Positions 8,027 through 18,152 of a stretch of DNA of 64,000 nucleotides are shown here, one piece after another. A model generated the notes under the pieces. It saw only the letters and a list, made by a program, of their open reading frames with translations. It had not been told where the DNA came from and did not search any database. The position numbers were made by a program, and so were the translations under genes. Where the stretch lies: assembly GCF_021650935.1 (NCBI RefSeq), contig NZ_CP091244.1, forward strand, positions 1,364,001 through 1,428,000. Reading direction: 5' to 3'. Numbering within the stretch: the first letter of the stretch is position 1; every line of letters starts with the position of its first letter. This DNA comes from Thiothrix winogradskyi (GTDB lineage: Bacteria; Pseudomonadota; Gammaproteobacteria; Thiotrichales; Thiotrichaceae).

Positions 8027-11000
8027 CAAAATTGGCGACCGCTGCTGCGGCGGCGGATAGAGCCACGCGGCAAGTCGATGTGCCGCTACAAGAGCCGCTC
8101 CAGCCAGTGAAGCGTGAACCCGTCGCTGCTCTGGCAGTCAGGGTGACAGCCGTGCCACTTACGTAGTCCTCGGTGCAGTCTGCGCCACAGTTGATGCCGA
8201 TTGGCGTGCTAGTAACTGTGCCTGTACCCGTCCCCACTTTATTGACGGTTAGGGTAAAGATTGGTCTAAACGTGGCGATCACGCTTTTAGCAGCACTCAT
8301 ACTCACGGTGCAAGTAGTTGCTGTACCGCTACAGCCGCCTGTCCAACTCATGAACTTGTAACCCGCATCCGGTGTGGCGGTTAGAGTAATAGCGGTGGCA
8401 GGTGTCATCGAACGGAAGGCTTCGGTACAGTCTGCGCCACAGTCAATACCAGCAGGGTTGCTGGTAACGCTGCCATTGCCTACCTTGGCGACCGTCAGAT
8501 TGAAGGTGATGAAGTCAAAGTTTGCCGTGACATTTTTAGCTTCATTCATGGTGACGCTACAGGTTGTACCCGTGCAAGCACCTGACCACCCTGTGAAGCG
8601 TGAGCCTGCGGTTGCCGTTGCGGTGAGGGTTATTCGGGTATCCTTGAGATACGTTTCGGTGCAGTCTGGTGCGGCACTGGTGTCACAGTTAATGTTGGTG
8701 GCGGTGACTCTGCCCGTGCCTGTACCTGTTTTGCTGACGGTGAGGGGGAAGATGGCTTTGAAGGTTGCCGTCACCGTTTTGGCAGCACTCATGCTGACGT
8801 TACAAGTAGTGAGTGTACCGCTACAGCCGCCCGTCCAACCAGTGAACTTGTACCCCGTATCCGGTGTGGCGGTGAGGGTCACAGCGGTGGCAGGTGTCAT
8901 TGAACGGAAAGCTTCGGCACAGTCTGTGCCACAGTCAATACCTGCGGGGTTGCTGGTAACGCTGCCATTGCCTACTTTGGTGATTGCTAGATTGAAAGTG
9001 ATGAAGTCAAAGTTTGCCGTGACATTTTTGGCTTCATTCATGGTGACGGAACAGGTTGTGCCACTGCAAGCACCTGACCAGCCTGTGAAACGTGAGCCTG
9101 CGGTTGCCGTTGCGGTGAGGGTTACGGCGGCATCTTTAATATACGTCTCGGTGCAGTCTGGCGTGGCACTGGTGTCACAGTTAATGCCAGTGGCGGCGAC
9201 TCTGCCCGTTCCCGTGCCTGTTTTGCTGACGGTTAGGGGGAAAGTGGCTTTGAAAGTGGCGGTCACCGTTTTGGCTGCACTCATGGTGACGGTACAGGTG
9301 GTTGCTGTTCCGGTGCAGCCGCCCGTCCAGCCGCTGAACTTGTAACCTGCATCTGGCGTGGCGGTGAGAGTGACAGGGCTGCCTTTGTTGACGGCTTCGG
9401 TACAGTCTGTGCCGCAGTCAATGCCAGCGGGTGAGCTGCTGACCGTGCCATTGCCAACCTTTACCGTTGTCAGGTTGTAGGTGATGTAATTGAAATTGGC
9501 AGTGACATTTTGCAGGTTCGTGACGGTCACGTTACAGGTGGTGCTGGTGCCGCTGCAAGCGCCTGACCAGCCAGTGAATAGGGAGTTTGTACCCACGACG
9601 GCGGTTAATTTGATAATTTTTCCGCTGGTAGGGTAGGTTTCGGTGCAGTCCGTGCCGCAGTTGATACCGGCGGGTGTGCTGGTGACTGTTCCTGCGTCTG
9701 TTCCTGTTTTGGTGACGTTGAGGGTGTGGGTGTCCGGCATGAAGTGTGCAGTAGCGTAGCGTGTATCCGTCATGCTGAGTGTGCAGGTTGTGCCAGTTGA
9801 GCTACTGCAATCACCTGCCCAACCAATGAAGCGTGAACCCACATCCGCTGTGGCAGTGAGGGTAATACTGGTATTGTTAGGGTAAATTTTGTAGCAGTCT
9901 GTACCACAATTGATACCTGCTGGTATGCTGGTGACTGTTCCCGAACCTGTGCCTGTTTTGTTGACGTTAAGGGTATGAGTCACAATAGGGGCGGGTAAGG
10001 TGGTGCTGGTAAATGTATCCGTTACGCCACCAATAGTCAGTGTGGTGTCTATGTTTTCGGAATGGCTGCCGCCAGAGGTATGGCGCACAGTGATGCTGTC
10101 GGCGTTATTAACTGTGCCTGCGGTTGAGGTGAAAGCCCCGCCATTGATACTGTACTCCCCGTTAAACACACTGATGCTTGCGGCAGCATTGATACCGCTG
10201 ACGGTAATGGATGCCGATACAATCGCTGTGGAGAGTGCCACATTGGTTTGGTCGGTGAAAGTGAAAGTGTCGGGGGTGGAGTCGTTTGCAAGCGAATTGA
10301 CTGTCCAGCCCAAATCCTGAAGTATTCCGCGTGTTACATTGCCAGGATTATGGATAGATGAACCGGCAGACAGTGCGTAAACCATGAGTTTGTTGTCAGT
10401 ATTAGCAAACGTAGCGTAATCCAAATGGCTATAACTAGAGCCGGGACTCCATGCGGAGGGTGCATACAGTTTTACTGCCTGATTGCCATTGGCGGCTCTC
10501 GCAGCCGTGCCATCAAACCACAAATTATTGGAAGTAAGTGCCGCCCCTAGCGCAATAGAAGGATTAGTGTAGACAGCAGTATTCAGTAATGGCACACCAT
10601 TACCATCTTTCACAAAGGTATCGTAAATGCTAGGTAAACCACTGCCACCTCCATAAGCACCTTCTCCTGAAGCGTAATCCATGAACCCCGCCAGATTCAG
10701 ACCATGCCCAATTTCGTGGAGTACGACACTTACTAAGTCATATTGACCGGTTGGCGTATTTCCATCCGTCCCGTGATACCAAGGAAAGTTGCCGTTAAAC
10801 GTGATGTGAATGTCGTAACTGGCGGCACTTCTGTCAGTACTGGATAGTGCATTGGCTAATGGTTCTGCATACCAAGTATTGGCTTTGGGGGCGTTCGGGA
10901 AGTTTTGGAAGAGATAACCGCCGCCTGCATAGCCAAGGGTGCTACCAGCGAAGTTAGCCCAACAAGCCTTGATACGAATAGGCACGGCTGATTGAATGGT

Positions 11001-11456
11001 TTCCGCCCAGATATTGGCAGCCGCTTGATAGGCCGTTTTGGCGGATTCTGGAAATGTGTAACACGGTTCACCCCATAGATCCGTTCCACCAGCGGGAACA
11101 TAGTCTATCGAAAATTGTGCAGTAGGGGCGGTTAGCTTATTGATACCGTTTGCTTTGCTGAAATTGGGCGGAGGAATTCTGATCATACTGGGTGATGGGT
11201 TAGGGTCTGCAATGACCACTACGGGGCGCACCGCACCAGTGCCTAACTGCTTGCCATCCGCCGATAATAGCGGTTTGATGGTTTGCGGCACATGATACGT
11301 AACGGGTGTACCACCAACATTGGTGGTCACGGCTTGTCGCCCTGTTAACGGTGCAACCGTCTCGCTCGCTTGAACAGTGGAGAGGGTAGCCGCGAATGCC
11401 AGCAGTGTGCTGGCTGTGGCTACCCAAATGCCTCGAAAGTGTGTCTTCAGTTTCAT
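8016..11456 (-). CDS. Secreted zinc metallopeptidase with eight C-terminal InlB B-repeat-like domains
   Basis: 1146 aa. Residues 1-30 are a Sec signal peptide ending TVQASE. A protease domain covers about 95-395, with the zinc motif HEIGHGLNL near residue 246 and a conserved FMDYASGEGAYGG segment after it. An Ig-like stretch is at about 400-487. From about 491 to the end there are eight repeats of about 75 residues, each with LTVxKxGxGxVTSxPAGIxCGxDC, a GSRFTGWSGACSG core and a final VTAxF strand, the pattern of divergent InlB-type or Bacterial_repeat domains. Each repeat has paired Cys residues, so disulfides are likely. The peptidase substrate is unknown; the domain resembles other secreted HExxHG enzymes. 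A 492-bp internal duplication is described separately. Confidence 0.82.
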   Translation of the reverse strand: MKLKTHFRGIWVATASTLLAFAATLSTVQASETVAPLTGRQAVTTNVGGTPVTYHVPQTIKPLLSADGKQLGTGAVRPVVVIADPNPSPSMIRIPPPNFSKANGINKLTAPTAQFSIDYVPAGGTDLWGEPCYTFPESAKTAYQAAANIWAETIQSAVPIRIKACWANFAGSTLGYAGGGYLFQNFPNAPKANTWYAEPLANALSSTDRSAASYDIHITFNGNFPWYHGTDGNTPTGQYDLVSVVLHEIGHGLNLAGFMDYASGEGAYGGGSGLPSIYDTFVKDGNGVPLLNTAVYTNPSIALGAALTSNNLWFDGTAARAANGNQAVKLYAPSAWSPGSSYSHLDYATFANTDNKLMVYALSAGSSIHNPGNVTRGILQDLGWTVNSLANDSTPDTFTFTDQTNVALSTAIVSASITVSGINAAASISVFNGEYSINGGAFTSTAGTVNNADSITVRHTSGGSHSENIDTTLTIGGVTDTFTSTTLPAPIVTHTLNVNKTGTGSGTVTSIPAGINCGTDCYKIYPNNTSITLTATADVGSRFIGWAGDCSSSTGTTCTLSMTDTRYATAHFMPDTHTLNVTKTGTDAGTVTSTPAGINCGTDCTETYPTSGKIIKLTAVVGTNSLFTGWSGACSGTSTTCNVTVTNLQNVTANFNYITYNLTTVKVGNGTVSSSPAGIDCGTDCTEAVNKGSPVTLTATPDAGYKFSGWTGGCTGTATTCTVTMSAAKTVTATFKATFPLTVSKTGTGTGRVAATGINCDTSATPDCTETYIKDAAVTLTATATAGSRFTGWSGACSGTTCSVTMNEAKNVTANFDFITFNLAITKVGNGSVTSNPAGIDCGTDCAEAFRSMTPATAVTLTATPDTGYKFTGWTGGCSGTLTTCNVSMSAAKTVTATFKAIFPLTVSKTGTGTGRVTATNINCDTSAAPDCTETYLKDTRITLTATATAGSRFTGWSGACTGTTCSVTMNEAKNVTANFDFITFNLTVAKVGNGSVTSNPAGIDCGADCTEAFRSMTPATAITLTATPDAGYKFMSWTGGCSGTATTCTVSMSAAKSVIATFRPIFTLTVNKVGTGTGTVTSTPIGINCGADCTEDYVSGTAVTLTARAATGSRFTGWSGSCSGTSTCRVALSAAAAAVANFVTP
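8360..9345 (-). repeat. About 492-bp tandem duplication inside the metallopeptidase repeat region
   Basis: The string GAAGTCAAAG occurs at 8511 and again at 9003, 492 bp apart, within long near-identical flanks. Each unit encodes two repeats of alternating type (one with NCDTSAxPDCTETY, one with GIDCGxDCxEAFRSMTPAT). The unit is 164 codons, so copy-number change keeps the reading frame. Confidence 0.7.
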
Positions 11457-11576
11457 GCCAATACCGCCCTGCTCGGTTTATGTAGACTGCTGTTAATAAG
11501 CAAAATCTATCTTTGCAGATGGCATTAAAATAATCAACTTAATTTATGATGCATTGGAGTGGATTGATTTGTTGAG

Positions 11577-13088
11577 TTACCCCAAAAACCGCTGATAAGC
11601 TTGATTCTCCGTCTCATCCCAATACTCATACCCCAGCTTTTCCAGAAACTCGCAAAATTCACCGCGTTCCTGCGCTGGCACTTGCATCCCCACCAACACG
11701 CGCCCGAAATCCGAGCCGTGATTACGGTAATGGAACAAGCTGATATTCCACCCCGCGCTCATGCTGGTGAGGAAATGCAGCAATGCGCCGGGGCGTTCGG
11801 GGAAGGTGAAGCGGTACAACACTTCATGCTCCGCGCCATTGGAATGCCCGCCCACCATGTAACGCAGGTGAATTTTCGCCACTTCGTTATCGGTTAAATC
11901 AGTGACGGAATAGCCTTTCGCCTGCAAATCCCCCAGCAAGGTAGCGCGTTCCTGCTTGCCCGCAATCTTCACTCCCGCGAACACTTGCGCATCACGTGCA
12001 TCCGCATAGCGGTAGTTGAATTCGGTGATCGGGCGGTTGCTAATGTCGTGGCAGAATTCGCGGAAACTGCCCGGTCTTTCAGGAATCGTTACCGCCAGCA
12101 ACATTTCACGCCCTTCGCCCAACTCGGCACGTTCGGCGACGTGGCGCAAGCGGTCGAAGTTGATATTCGCGCCGCTGGCGGTCGCAATCAGATGTTTGCC
12201 CTGAATGTTTTCGCGTGCCACGTATTTTTTGATACCTGCTACGGCTAACGCGCCTGCCGGTTCGAGCAGGGTGCGGGTGTCTTCAAACACATCTTTGATC
12301 GCGGCGCAGGTTTCGTCGGTACTGACCAAAATCACTTCATCGACAATGTGTTTGGCAATCTCGAAGGTATTTTCACCGATCAGTTTGACCGCAGCCCCAT
12401 CCGCAAATGTGCCGACTTGTGCCAGTTGCACCCGTTCGCCCGCCGCTAACGAGGCGTGCAAGGTGGGCGCTTCTTCGTGTTCCACCCCGATGATTTTGAT
12501 GTCAGGGTAGAGATATTTGAGGTAACTGCCCACGCCTGCAATCAAACCACCGCCGCCGACGCACAAAAATACCGCTTCAATCGGGTCGGAATGTTGGCGC
12601 AAGATTTCCATGCCAATTGTGCCTTGCCCGGCGATCACATCGAGATCGTCGAAGGGATGCACGAACGTCATGTGGTGTTCGCGTTCCAATTCGCGAGCGT
12701 AAGCGTAGGCTTCGTCGTAGGAATTGCCATGCAATACCGCATTGCCGCCAAACGCTTTCACCGCATTGACCTTGATGTCGGGTGTGGTCTTGGGCATGAC
12801 AATGGTGGTTTTAATGCCGAGTTTCGTACCAGAAAGCGCGACACCTTGCGCGTGATTGCCCGCCGAAGCCGCGACAACGCCGTGGGCGCGTTCTTCCGGC
12901 GAGAGCAAAAACATTTTGTTGAATGCGCCGCGCAGCTTAAAGGAAAATACTGGCTGCAAGTCTTCGCGCTTGAGGTAGATTTCATTGCCCAAGCGGGTAC
13001 TCAGGCTACGCGCCCGTTCCAGTGGGGTTTCGATAGCCACGTCGTAGACGCGGGCGGTGAGAATGCGTTTGATCAGCGATTTGTTCAT
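11577..13088 (-). CDS. ilvA: Threonine dehydratase (threonine ammonia-lyase), biosynthetic
   Basis: 503 aa, the length of biosynthetic IlvA. It converts threonine to 2-oxobutanoate plus ammonia, the first step to isoleucine. The PLP lysine is K51 in [11 protein letters not shown], and the Gly-rich phosphate loop is [12 protein letters not shown]. Two ACT-like regulatory domains are at about 325-410 and 420-500 ([13 protein letters not shown] and [13 protein letters not shown]), consistent with isoleucine feedback. It is divergent from rpiA with a 93-nt intergenic region. Confidence 0.96.
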   Translation of the reverse strand: MNKSLIKRILTARVYDVAIETPLERARSLSTRLGNEIYLKREDLQPVFSFKLRGAFNKMFLLSPEERAHGVVAASAGNHAQGVALSGTKLGIKTTIVMPKTTPDIKVNAVKAFGGNAVLHGNSYDEAYAYARELEREHHMTFVHPFDDLDVIAGQGTIGMEILRQHSDPIEAVFLCVGGGGLIAGVGSYLKYLYPDIKIIGVEHEEAPTLHASLAAGERVQLAQVGTFADGAAVKLIGENTFEIAKHIVDEVILVSTDETCAAIKDVFEDTRTLLEPAGALAVAGIKKYVARENIQGKHLIATASGANINFDRLRHVAERAELGEGREMLLAVTIPERPGSFREFCHDISNRPITEFNYRYADARDAQVFAGVKIAGKQERATLLGDLQAKGYSVTDLTDNEVAKIHLRYMVGGHSNGAEHEVLYRFTFPERPGALLHFLTSMSAGWNISLFHYRNHGSDFGRVLVGMQVPAQERGEFCEFLEKLGYEYWDETENQAYQRFLG

Positions 13089-13132
13089 GGTTCCAACTTT
13101 TGCGGCTCTGCCTTTACGTGTGGGCTAGTATA

Positions 13133-13152
13133 TTGCAAACTTCGGTTTGCGA
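13133..13152 (+). promoter_or_regulatory. UUCG-tetraloop hairpin in the rpiA leader
   Basis: GCAAAC (13135-13140), TTCG, GTTTGC (13145-13150), extended by one wobble and one A-T pair. It lies 30 nt before the rpiA ATG in the ilvA-rpiA divergent spacer. cUUCGg loops are unusually stable in RNA. It could mark an untranslated leader structure; no function is established. Confidence 0.45.
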
Positions 13153-13181
13153 AAGATTTTTACAACATCACAGGAAAGTTT

Positions 13182-13838
13182 ATGAACCAAGATGCTATGA
13201 AAAAAGCGGCAGCAGAAGCCGCGCTGGTATACGTCCAACCGGGCATGATCGTGGGAATTGGCACGGGTTCGACCGCCAACCATTTCATCGACTTGTTGGC
13301 AGGGATTAAGCACAAAGTGGAAGCGACCGTTGCCAGCTCCATCGCCAGTGCTAATCGCTTGGAAGCGCACGGTTTCCGCGTGCTGGATTTGAACGAAGCT
13401 GGGCAATTGTCGTTGTATGTGGATGGCGCGGATGAGTCCAACGAACATTTGCATTTGGTGAAAGGCGGCGGCGGGGCATTGACCCGCGAAAAGATCGTGG
13501 CGGGCGCAAGCGACAAGTTTGTGTGCATTGCCGACGATTCTAAGTTGGTAAACACACTGGGTAAGTTCCCATTGCCACTGGAAGTGATTCCGATGGCGCA
13601 GGCGTTGGTGGCGCGGGAAATGGTGAAGTTGGGGGGGAATCCCGTGTTGCGTACCGGTTTTACGACTGACAATGGCAATATTATTCTGGATGTACACGGC
13701 TTGGAAATCACCAATCCGGTCGAGATGGAAAACCGTTTGAACCAGATTCCGGGGGTTGTGACCAATGGTTTGTTTGCGATTCGCCCGGCGGATGTGCTGA
13801 TTCTGGCGGGTGCAAATGGGGTGCGCACCTTAGTGTGA
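13182..13838 (+). CDS. rpiA: Ribose-5-phosphate isomerase A
   Basis: 218 aa, typical for RpiA. It interconverts ribose-5-phosphate and ribulose-5-phosphate in the pentose phosphate and Calvin pathways. Motifs are [15 protein letters not shown] near the N-terminus, YVDGADE, and [15 protein letters not shown]. The start ATG 13182 is preceded by AGGAAA; a longer open frame that begins inside ilvA is not used. The 3' end is followed by a hairpin. Confidence 0.96.
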   Translation: MNQDAMKKAAAEAALVYVQPGMIVGIGTGSTANHFIDLLAGIKHKVEATVASSIASANRLEAHGFRVLDLNEAGQLSLYVDGADESNEHLHLVKGGGGALTREKIVAGASDKFVCIADDSKLVNTLGKFPLPLEVIPMAQALVAREMVKLGGNPVLRTGFTTDNGNIILDVHGLEITNPVEMENRLNQIPGVVTNGLFAIRPADVLILAGANGVRTLV

Positions 13839-13859
13839 GTGCTTGGGTTTACTCGACGT

Positions 13860-13884
13860 ATTGCGCCCTTTTTTGGGGCGCAAT
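13860..13884 (+). terminator. Hairpin after rpiA
   Basis: ATTGCGCCC, TTTTTT loop, GGGGCGCAAT: a nine-pair GC-rich stem 21 nt after the rpiA stop. There is no clean T-run after the stem, so it is a weak intrinsic terminator or an RNA-end structure. Confidence 0.5.
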
Positions 13885-13928
13885 GCTGATTTAAATTAAT
13901 TTAATTAATGGTTTGTTAATTTTCTTGA

Positions 13929-16900
13929 ATGCCACGCTCGCTTGCTGTAAATTTAATCTCATATGGTTTTTTTATAGCGAGGGGCGTCGTGGGGTCTTCA
14001 ACACGCAAATCAGGTATTCTGACGTGGATACTATTACTATGCACTTTACTGCTTTTGCAGGGGTGTATCTCACCTAGCAATGAAGTTATCGAGGGGTTAG
14101 GAACGCCCGATATTGTCAGTTGTAGCAGCCTTCCCAATGTTGAGGATGGGGCGTTGTATGTCCCGCGTGATGCAGTGGAATTGGGAGTGGACGGGCGTAA
14201 ACACCCGGATATTTTCTATTTAGGTTGGTCAAAGTTAGACACACGCGCCGATTTGCGCTTTCCTGAACAGGGTTACGATGCCGATGGTTATGAAGATAAG
14301 CTATTGGTTTCGCGTAAATTAGCCGATGGTACGACCCGTACTTGGCAATTGTTGCCACAATTGGATAACAATTGCAAAGATGTCGAAAAAATCCGTATCC
14401 ACAGTTTCGATGTTGCTCCGAATGGGCGCAGTCTCTACGTTTCGATGGCACGTACCCCGCTTAGTGGCAGTGGGCGTGAAACCCATCTTGGTATTTACCG
14501 TTATGACCTGAAAACCTTTGCTTTGACCAAAATCAGCAAAGATGATGCCACGCATTTCACTTATCCCACCTACATTGGCAATGACCCAGATACCAAACGT
14601 GAAATGTTGGTTGTCGCCAAGACCGTTGCTAAAGACGAAATCCCGCTTAACTATGCTCGCAAGGAATTGATGCGTGACGAGTATGACCGCGCTCCGACCC
14701 CACTGATTCATACAATGGATGCGCAGACTGGTGATACCGTGCGCATTGGTTTCAATAACTCCCACCAAACAGAGCCATTTGTATTAACGGGGCATGATGG
14801 CACGCGCATTGCCGTGTTTACCCAATGGGAACATCAGGGAGATATTAACCGCTTTTCCTTGTGGAAAATACAAATTGACGGTAGCGATGGGTTTACCTTT
14901 TTTGGGCAAGAAAGTGCCTCGGATCGCGGTAGTCAGAATCTATTCCAAGGACGGGTCGTGCGTTCTGGACCATTCAAAAACTTTGTCTTGATGACACAAG
15001 GCAATCGCAAAGATAAACAGTTTGCGGCTGAAGGTGATGTGCTGATGACCTTGCGTCATCATCAGGAATTACGCAGTGACAAATTGTATTTGCAACAAGT
15101 TAAACGGGTGGGGGCAACCGATACCGATATTTCGCGCAATCCTGAGCACTATAACGATGAAAGTTTTATTTACTCTTACCGTGATGACAGTGAGTATACC
15201 TATCAGCTTTACGTTAAAGATTTCCCTCCGGTAGCAGGCGCTCCTGCCCCGACGGGTAAGGGTGTGCAATTAACACCGCAAACCAACGATTACCATTTTG
15301 TGCAAGCCCGCAGCTTTTACCCACCCGAGCGCGAATTGATTGCGCCCTCTGATCAGCATGATTTGGGTGAAAGCCGGGTTTCCTTCACGAATCCACATTT
15401 GAACGGACGTTCCGGTTTCCTCGTGGAAAACCTGCTGGAATCGGATAATGGAATGCAGCACCAGCTTGATGGTTTAAAGAAAGAAGACATTGCCATGCAA
15501 TTTTTCTTACCCTCTCATCATTTTAATGATTCCAAGACTCTCGGATTACAGAACAACCCAGAAATGAGCGTTCCAGCCAGTGAGTTTATTCACCCGGAAG
15601 ACGATGGTTCATTGGGCGTTATTCTCAAAGAAGGGTTGTATGTGTGGAAGGTCAATAAGCGCTTCGTCCATCAATCGAGCGGTAAAGACATTTGGTTGCC
15701 GGTACGTTCGGAATTGCAGGAAGTCAGCTTTGTGCCTAACCGCGTGAATGCCTGTAACCAATGCCATCAAGAACGTGATCAAGTGAATCTGGATAAGTAC
15801 GCGGATTACGATTCGATTGCAGCACAAAAAATGCGCGGTAATCTTGAGGGTGTGCCAGACATTAGCAGCTACCGTGCTGCGGATGATGTGCCTGATTTTC
15901 ATCGTGATATTATGCCGTTGTTATTCAAACCGGCAAAGAATAGTGAGAAGTCTTGTGCCAGTTGCCATCAAGCGGGCAGTAAGTTGAATTTGTCTAATGT
16001 TTCGGGGCCAGAGGCAATGAATGCAACTTATCGCACCTTGGTGCAAGGGGCACATTTATTGCCGGATGGACGCAAAGTGGCTTACTCCAGCAATTCCATT
16101 AGCCCGTTGGGAATGAACGGTGATTACCGTCCGGCTCCCTTCCTGTGGAGTTTGTTGCTGAACGATGATTTGACAGTTGAAGAGGACAGCGGCTACCCCA
16201 ATAAAGCCAGTCGCGCTTTAGACCGTCCTGGCGATTATGGGGCAGCATACGATGCTGTTGTGACACAATCCATTGCGAATATTAATGGGCAATACGACCA
16301 TAGCCAGCACTGGACAGCCGAGGATATTCAAACCTTTATTACTTATTCGTCTACGCAAATGCCTGCGGGATTATCGGATCGGGTGGCGGAAAGCTTTACC
16401 CCTAAAGCCGGTAAGCCGGGTAATTATCGCAGCGGTGCAGCCGGGCAAAAAGCTTACCAAGCGATGGTCAACAATTGCTTCAGTTGCCATAACGGCTTTA
16501 CGGGTGCTAACGGCGGGGGCTTGGAAGACCCTAGTTTTGGCTTGCCGCTAGAAAAACGTTTCAGCACCAATACCGGCAACCGTGACCGTATGATGCGGTT
16601 TATTATCCGTAATCATGTGGCAAAAAAGGATGATACCCAGTATTCCATGCTCGGTTGGCAAAGCAATTTAACCACATCCATGGATCAAACGTTGGAATCT
16701 GCCAGCTACCGGATTGACTTTGAGAATCCTGAGCAATCAGAACTTTTGCGTTACGCCCTCGGACAGGACAGCAATGGCAATTCACTGACGAGTGAGGTGC
16801 ATCGGGTCAAACATCCGGCGGTTTTATCGGCAGGCGACCCCGATTATGTGGCACTGCATAATTGGGTTACGGGTAATTGGGAAGGTGTGACCAATCAAAC

Positions 16901-18152
16901 TCCCCTTGTTAATGCACCGATTGAATCTATCGTGATTCGTGAATACGATGATCCAAAGGTTTTATCTGAGCCGATTACTTGGTATGACCCGGATGGTGAA
17001 AATGAATTATCACAAATTTTCCTTGATGGCAGCAGTAATAAAATACACACCTTCCGTGATGCGATGCTGGCGCTGGAATACGACAGTTTTAAGTCTGCCA
17101 AGATGAAAACCTATGCCATTTTGGGCGATCGTGGTGAACAAAGTTTCCGCTTCAAGGTGACGGATGGACACCTCAGTTCGACCTCGCAAACAATTCCCGT
17201 CACGGTGCAGTCGGATTATCAAGTTCCAGCGCCCGTTGCAACATTGCCGAATGCGTATGCGTTTTATACGGTGCGTGATACGGGTGGAAATGCTAATGCA
17301 GGGGAATTGCGCCGCTTGGAATATAACTCAAACAACCCGACTGAACCTAAAGATACACGGGTTGGGGTAATTAATGGTTATTCCAATAACTGGACAACCG
17401 TTTACCGTCGTGCTGAGAAAGGCTGGTTATATTTCGTGGATCAGAAAGCACAGCGAATTCATGTGGTGGATGAAACCAATGCCGCTGTATTGTTCAGCAT
17501 TACCTTGAATCACGAGCCAAACAAAGACAGTGATATGCACAAGCAAACGAATTACCTGATTTGGTGGCGACCGGCAGAAGGATTGGATCACCTGAGTAAT
17601 CCAGCTTGCCCCAACGGTGAATTGCAGGGTTTACTGGAATCTAAACTCAGCGCTAATAAAAACGGTGACTGGTACATCGGCTTGGGTTGTGGCGAAGGCG
17701 AGGAAACAATTGTTCCCGAATACCGTACCAAATTGGCAGATGGCTCCAATACCCTTGCTGTTTATACTTGGAAACGCGCTACTTTCATGAGCAAATGGGT
17801 CAATGACGGTGTTGATCGCCTAAACGTGTTGAATCTGGTAACAGGTAAAGACAAGCCGTTGGGTGACTTTGCGTTCCCCGCAAAAACCGATCTTGTAACA
17901 GGTGTGCAATATCCAGCGGCTACTTACGCGAATGTGCGGGCGGTTGTCGTCGCAGAAGACGGTGCATTCTACGGCTTCAATAAAGATGCGAATGATCAAC
18001 CCGTGACGATCTTCAACTTCGATCCGTTACAGGAAATCCAGCAACCTGTTGCTGCACCAGCGTGGGTACAGGCGTATTTCAGCAATTATGTGAATTACGG
18101 AACCCCGTTCCTTGTGATTGAGCCGCGCAGCCATGCAACACCAACACCTTAA
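13929..18152 (+). CDS. HzsA-like triheme cytochrome c lipoprotein with beta-propeller regions
   Basis: 1407 aa. A long N-terminus leads to a hydrophobic helix and lipobox LLLLQGC, predicting a lipoprotein. Three c-type heme sites are visible: CNQCH near 609, CASCH near 676 and CFSCH near 850. Residues 100-590 read as a beta-propeller of TolB/PD40 type. The stretch FHRDIMPLLFKPAKN next to the second heme resembles the HzsA (hydrazine synthase alpha) family and its non-anammox relatives. The C-terminal third (1000-1400) is a beta-rich region with no heme site. The gene starts a set in which the next gene overlaps it by 20 nt. A role in outer-membrane or periplasmic electron transfer is inference; this does not indicate anammox. 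Confidence 0.7.
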   Translation: MPRSLAVNLISYGFFIARGVVGSSTRKSGILTWILLLCTLLLLQGCISPSNEVIEGLGTPDIVSCSSLPNVEDGALYVPRDAVELGVDGRKHPDIFYLGWSKLDTRADLRFPEQGYDADGYEDKLLVSRKLADGTTRTWQLLPQLDNNCKDVEKIRIHSFDVAPNGRSLYVSMARTPLSGSGRETHLGIYRYDLKTFALTKISKDDATHFTYPTYIGNDPDTKREMLVVAKTVAKDEIPLNYARKELMRDEYDRAPTPLIHTMDAQTGDTVRIGFNNSHQTEPFVLTGHDGTRIAVFTQWEHQGDINRFSLWKIQIDGSDGFTFFGQESASDRGSQNLFQGRVVRSGPFKNFVLMTQGNRKDKQFAAEGDVLMTLRHHQELRSDKLYLQQVKRVGATDTDISRNPEHYNDESFIYSYRDDSEYTYQLYVKDFPPVAGAPAPTGKGVQLTPQTNDYHFVQARSFYPPERELIAPSDQHDLGESRVSFTNPHLNGRSGFLVENLLESDNGMQHQLDGLKKEDIAMQFFLPSHHFNDSKTLGLQNNPEMSVPASEFIHPEDDGSLGVILKEGLYVWKVNKRFVHQSSGKDIWLPVRSELQEVSFVPNRVNACNQCHQERDQVNLDKYADYDSIAAQKMRGNLEGVPDISSYRAADDVPDFHRDIMPLLFKPAKNSEKSCASCHQAGSKLNLSNVSGPEAMNATYRTLVQGAHLLPDGRKVAYSSNSISPLGMNGDYRPAPFLWSLLLNDDLTVEEDSGYPNKASRALDRPGDYGAAYDAVVTQSIANINGQYDHSQHWTAEDIQTFITYSSTQMPAGLSDRVAESFTPKAGKPGNYRSGAAGQKAYQAMVNNCFSCHNGFTGANGGGLEDPSFGLPLEKRFSTNTGNRDRMMRFIIRNHVAKKDDTQYSMLGWQSNLTTSMDQTLESASYRIDFENPEQSELLRYALGQDSNGNSLTSEVHRVKHPAVLSAGDPDYVALHNWVTGNWEGVTNQTPLVNAPIESIVIREYDDPKVLSEPITWYDPDGENELSQIFLDGSSNKIHTFRDAMLALEYDSFKSAKMKTYAILGDRGEQSFRFKVTDGHLSSTSQTIPVTVQSDYQVPAPVATLPNAYAFYTVRDTGGNANAGELRRLEYNSNNPTEPKDTRVGVINGYSNNWTTVYRRAEKGWLYFVDQKAQRIHVVDETNAAVLFSITLNHEPNKDSDMHKQTNYLIWWRPAEGLDHLSNPACPNGELQGLLESKLSANKNGDWYIGLGCGEGEETIVPEYRTKLADGSNTLAVYTWKRATFMSKWVNDGVDRLNVLNLVTGKDKPLGDFAFPAKTDLVTGVQYPAATYANVRAVVVAEDGAFYGFNKDANDQPVTIFNFDPLQEIQQPVAAPAWVQAYFSNYVNYGTPFLVIEPRSHATPTP

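Noticed and set aside
12456..13181. N-terminal extension of rpiA into ilvA
   Set aside because: The frame is open by chance opposite ilvA; RpiA homologues start at the ATG at 13182, which has a good ribosome site.
13929..18152. Hydrazine synthase, implying anammox
   Set aside because: Only the alpha-like subunit is suggested, with no HzsB/C partners, and HzsA-like lipoproteins occur in non-anammox bacteria.
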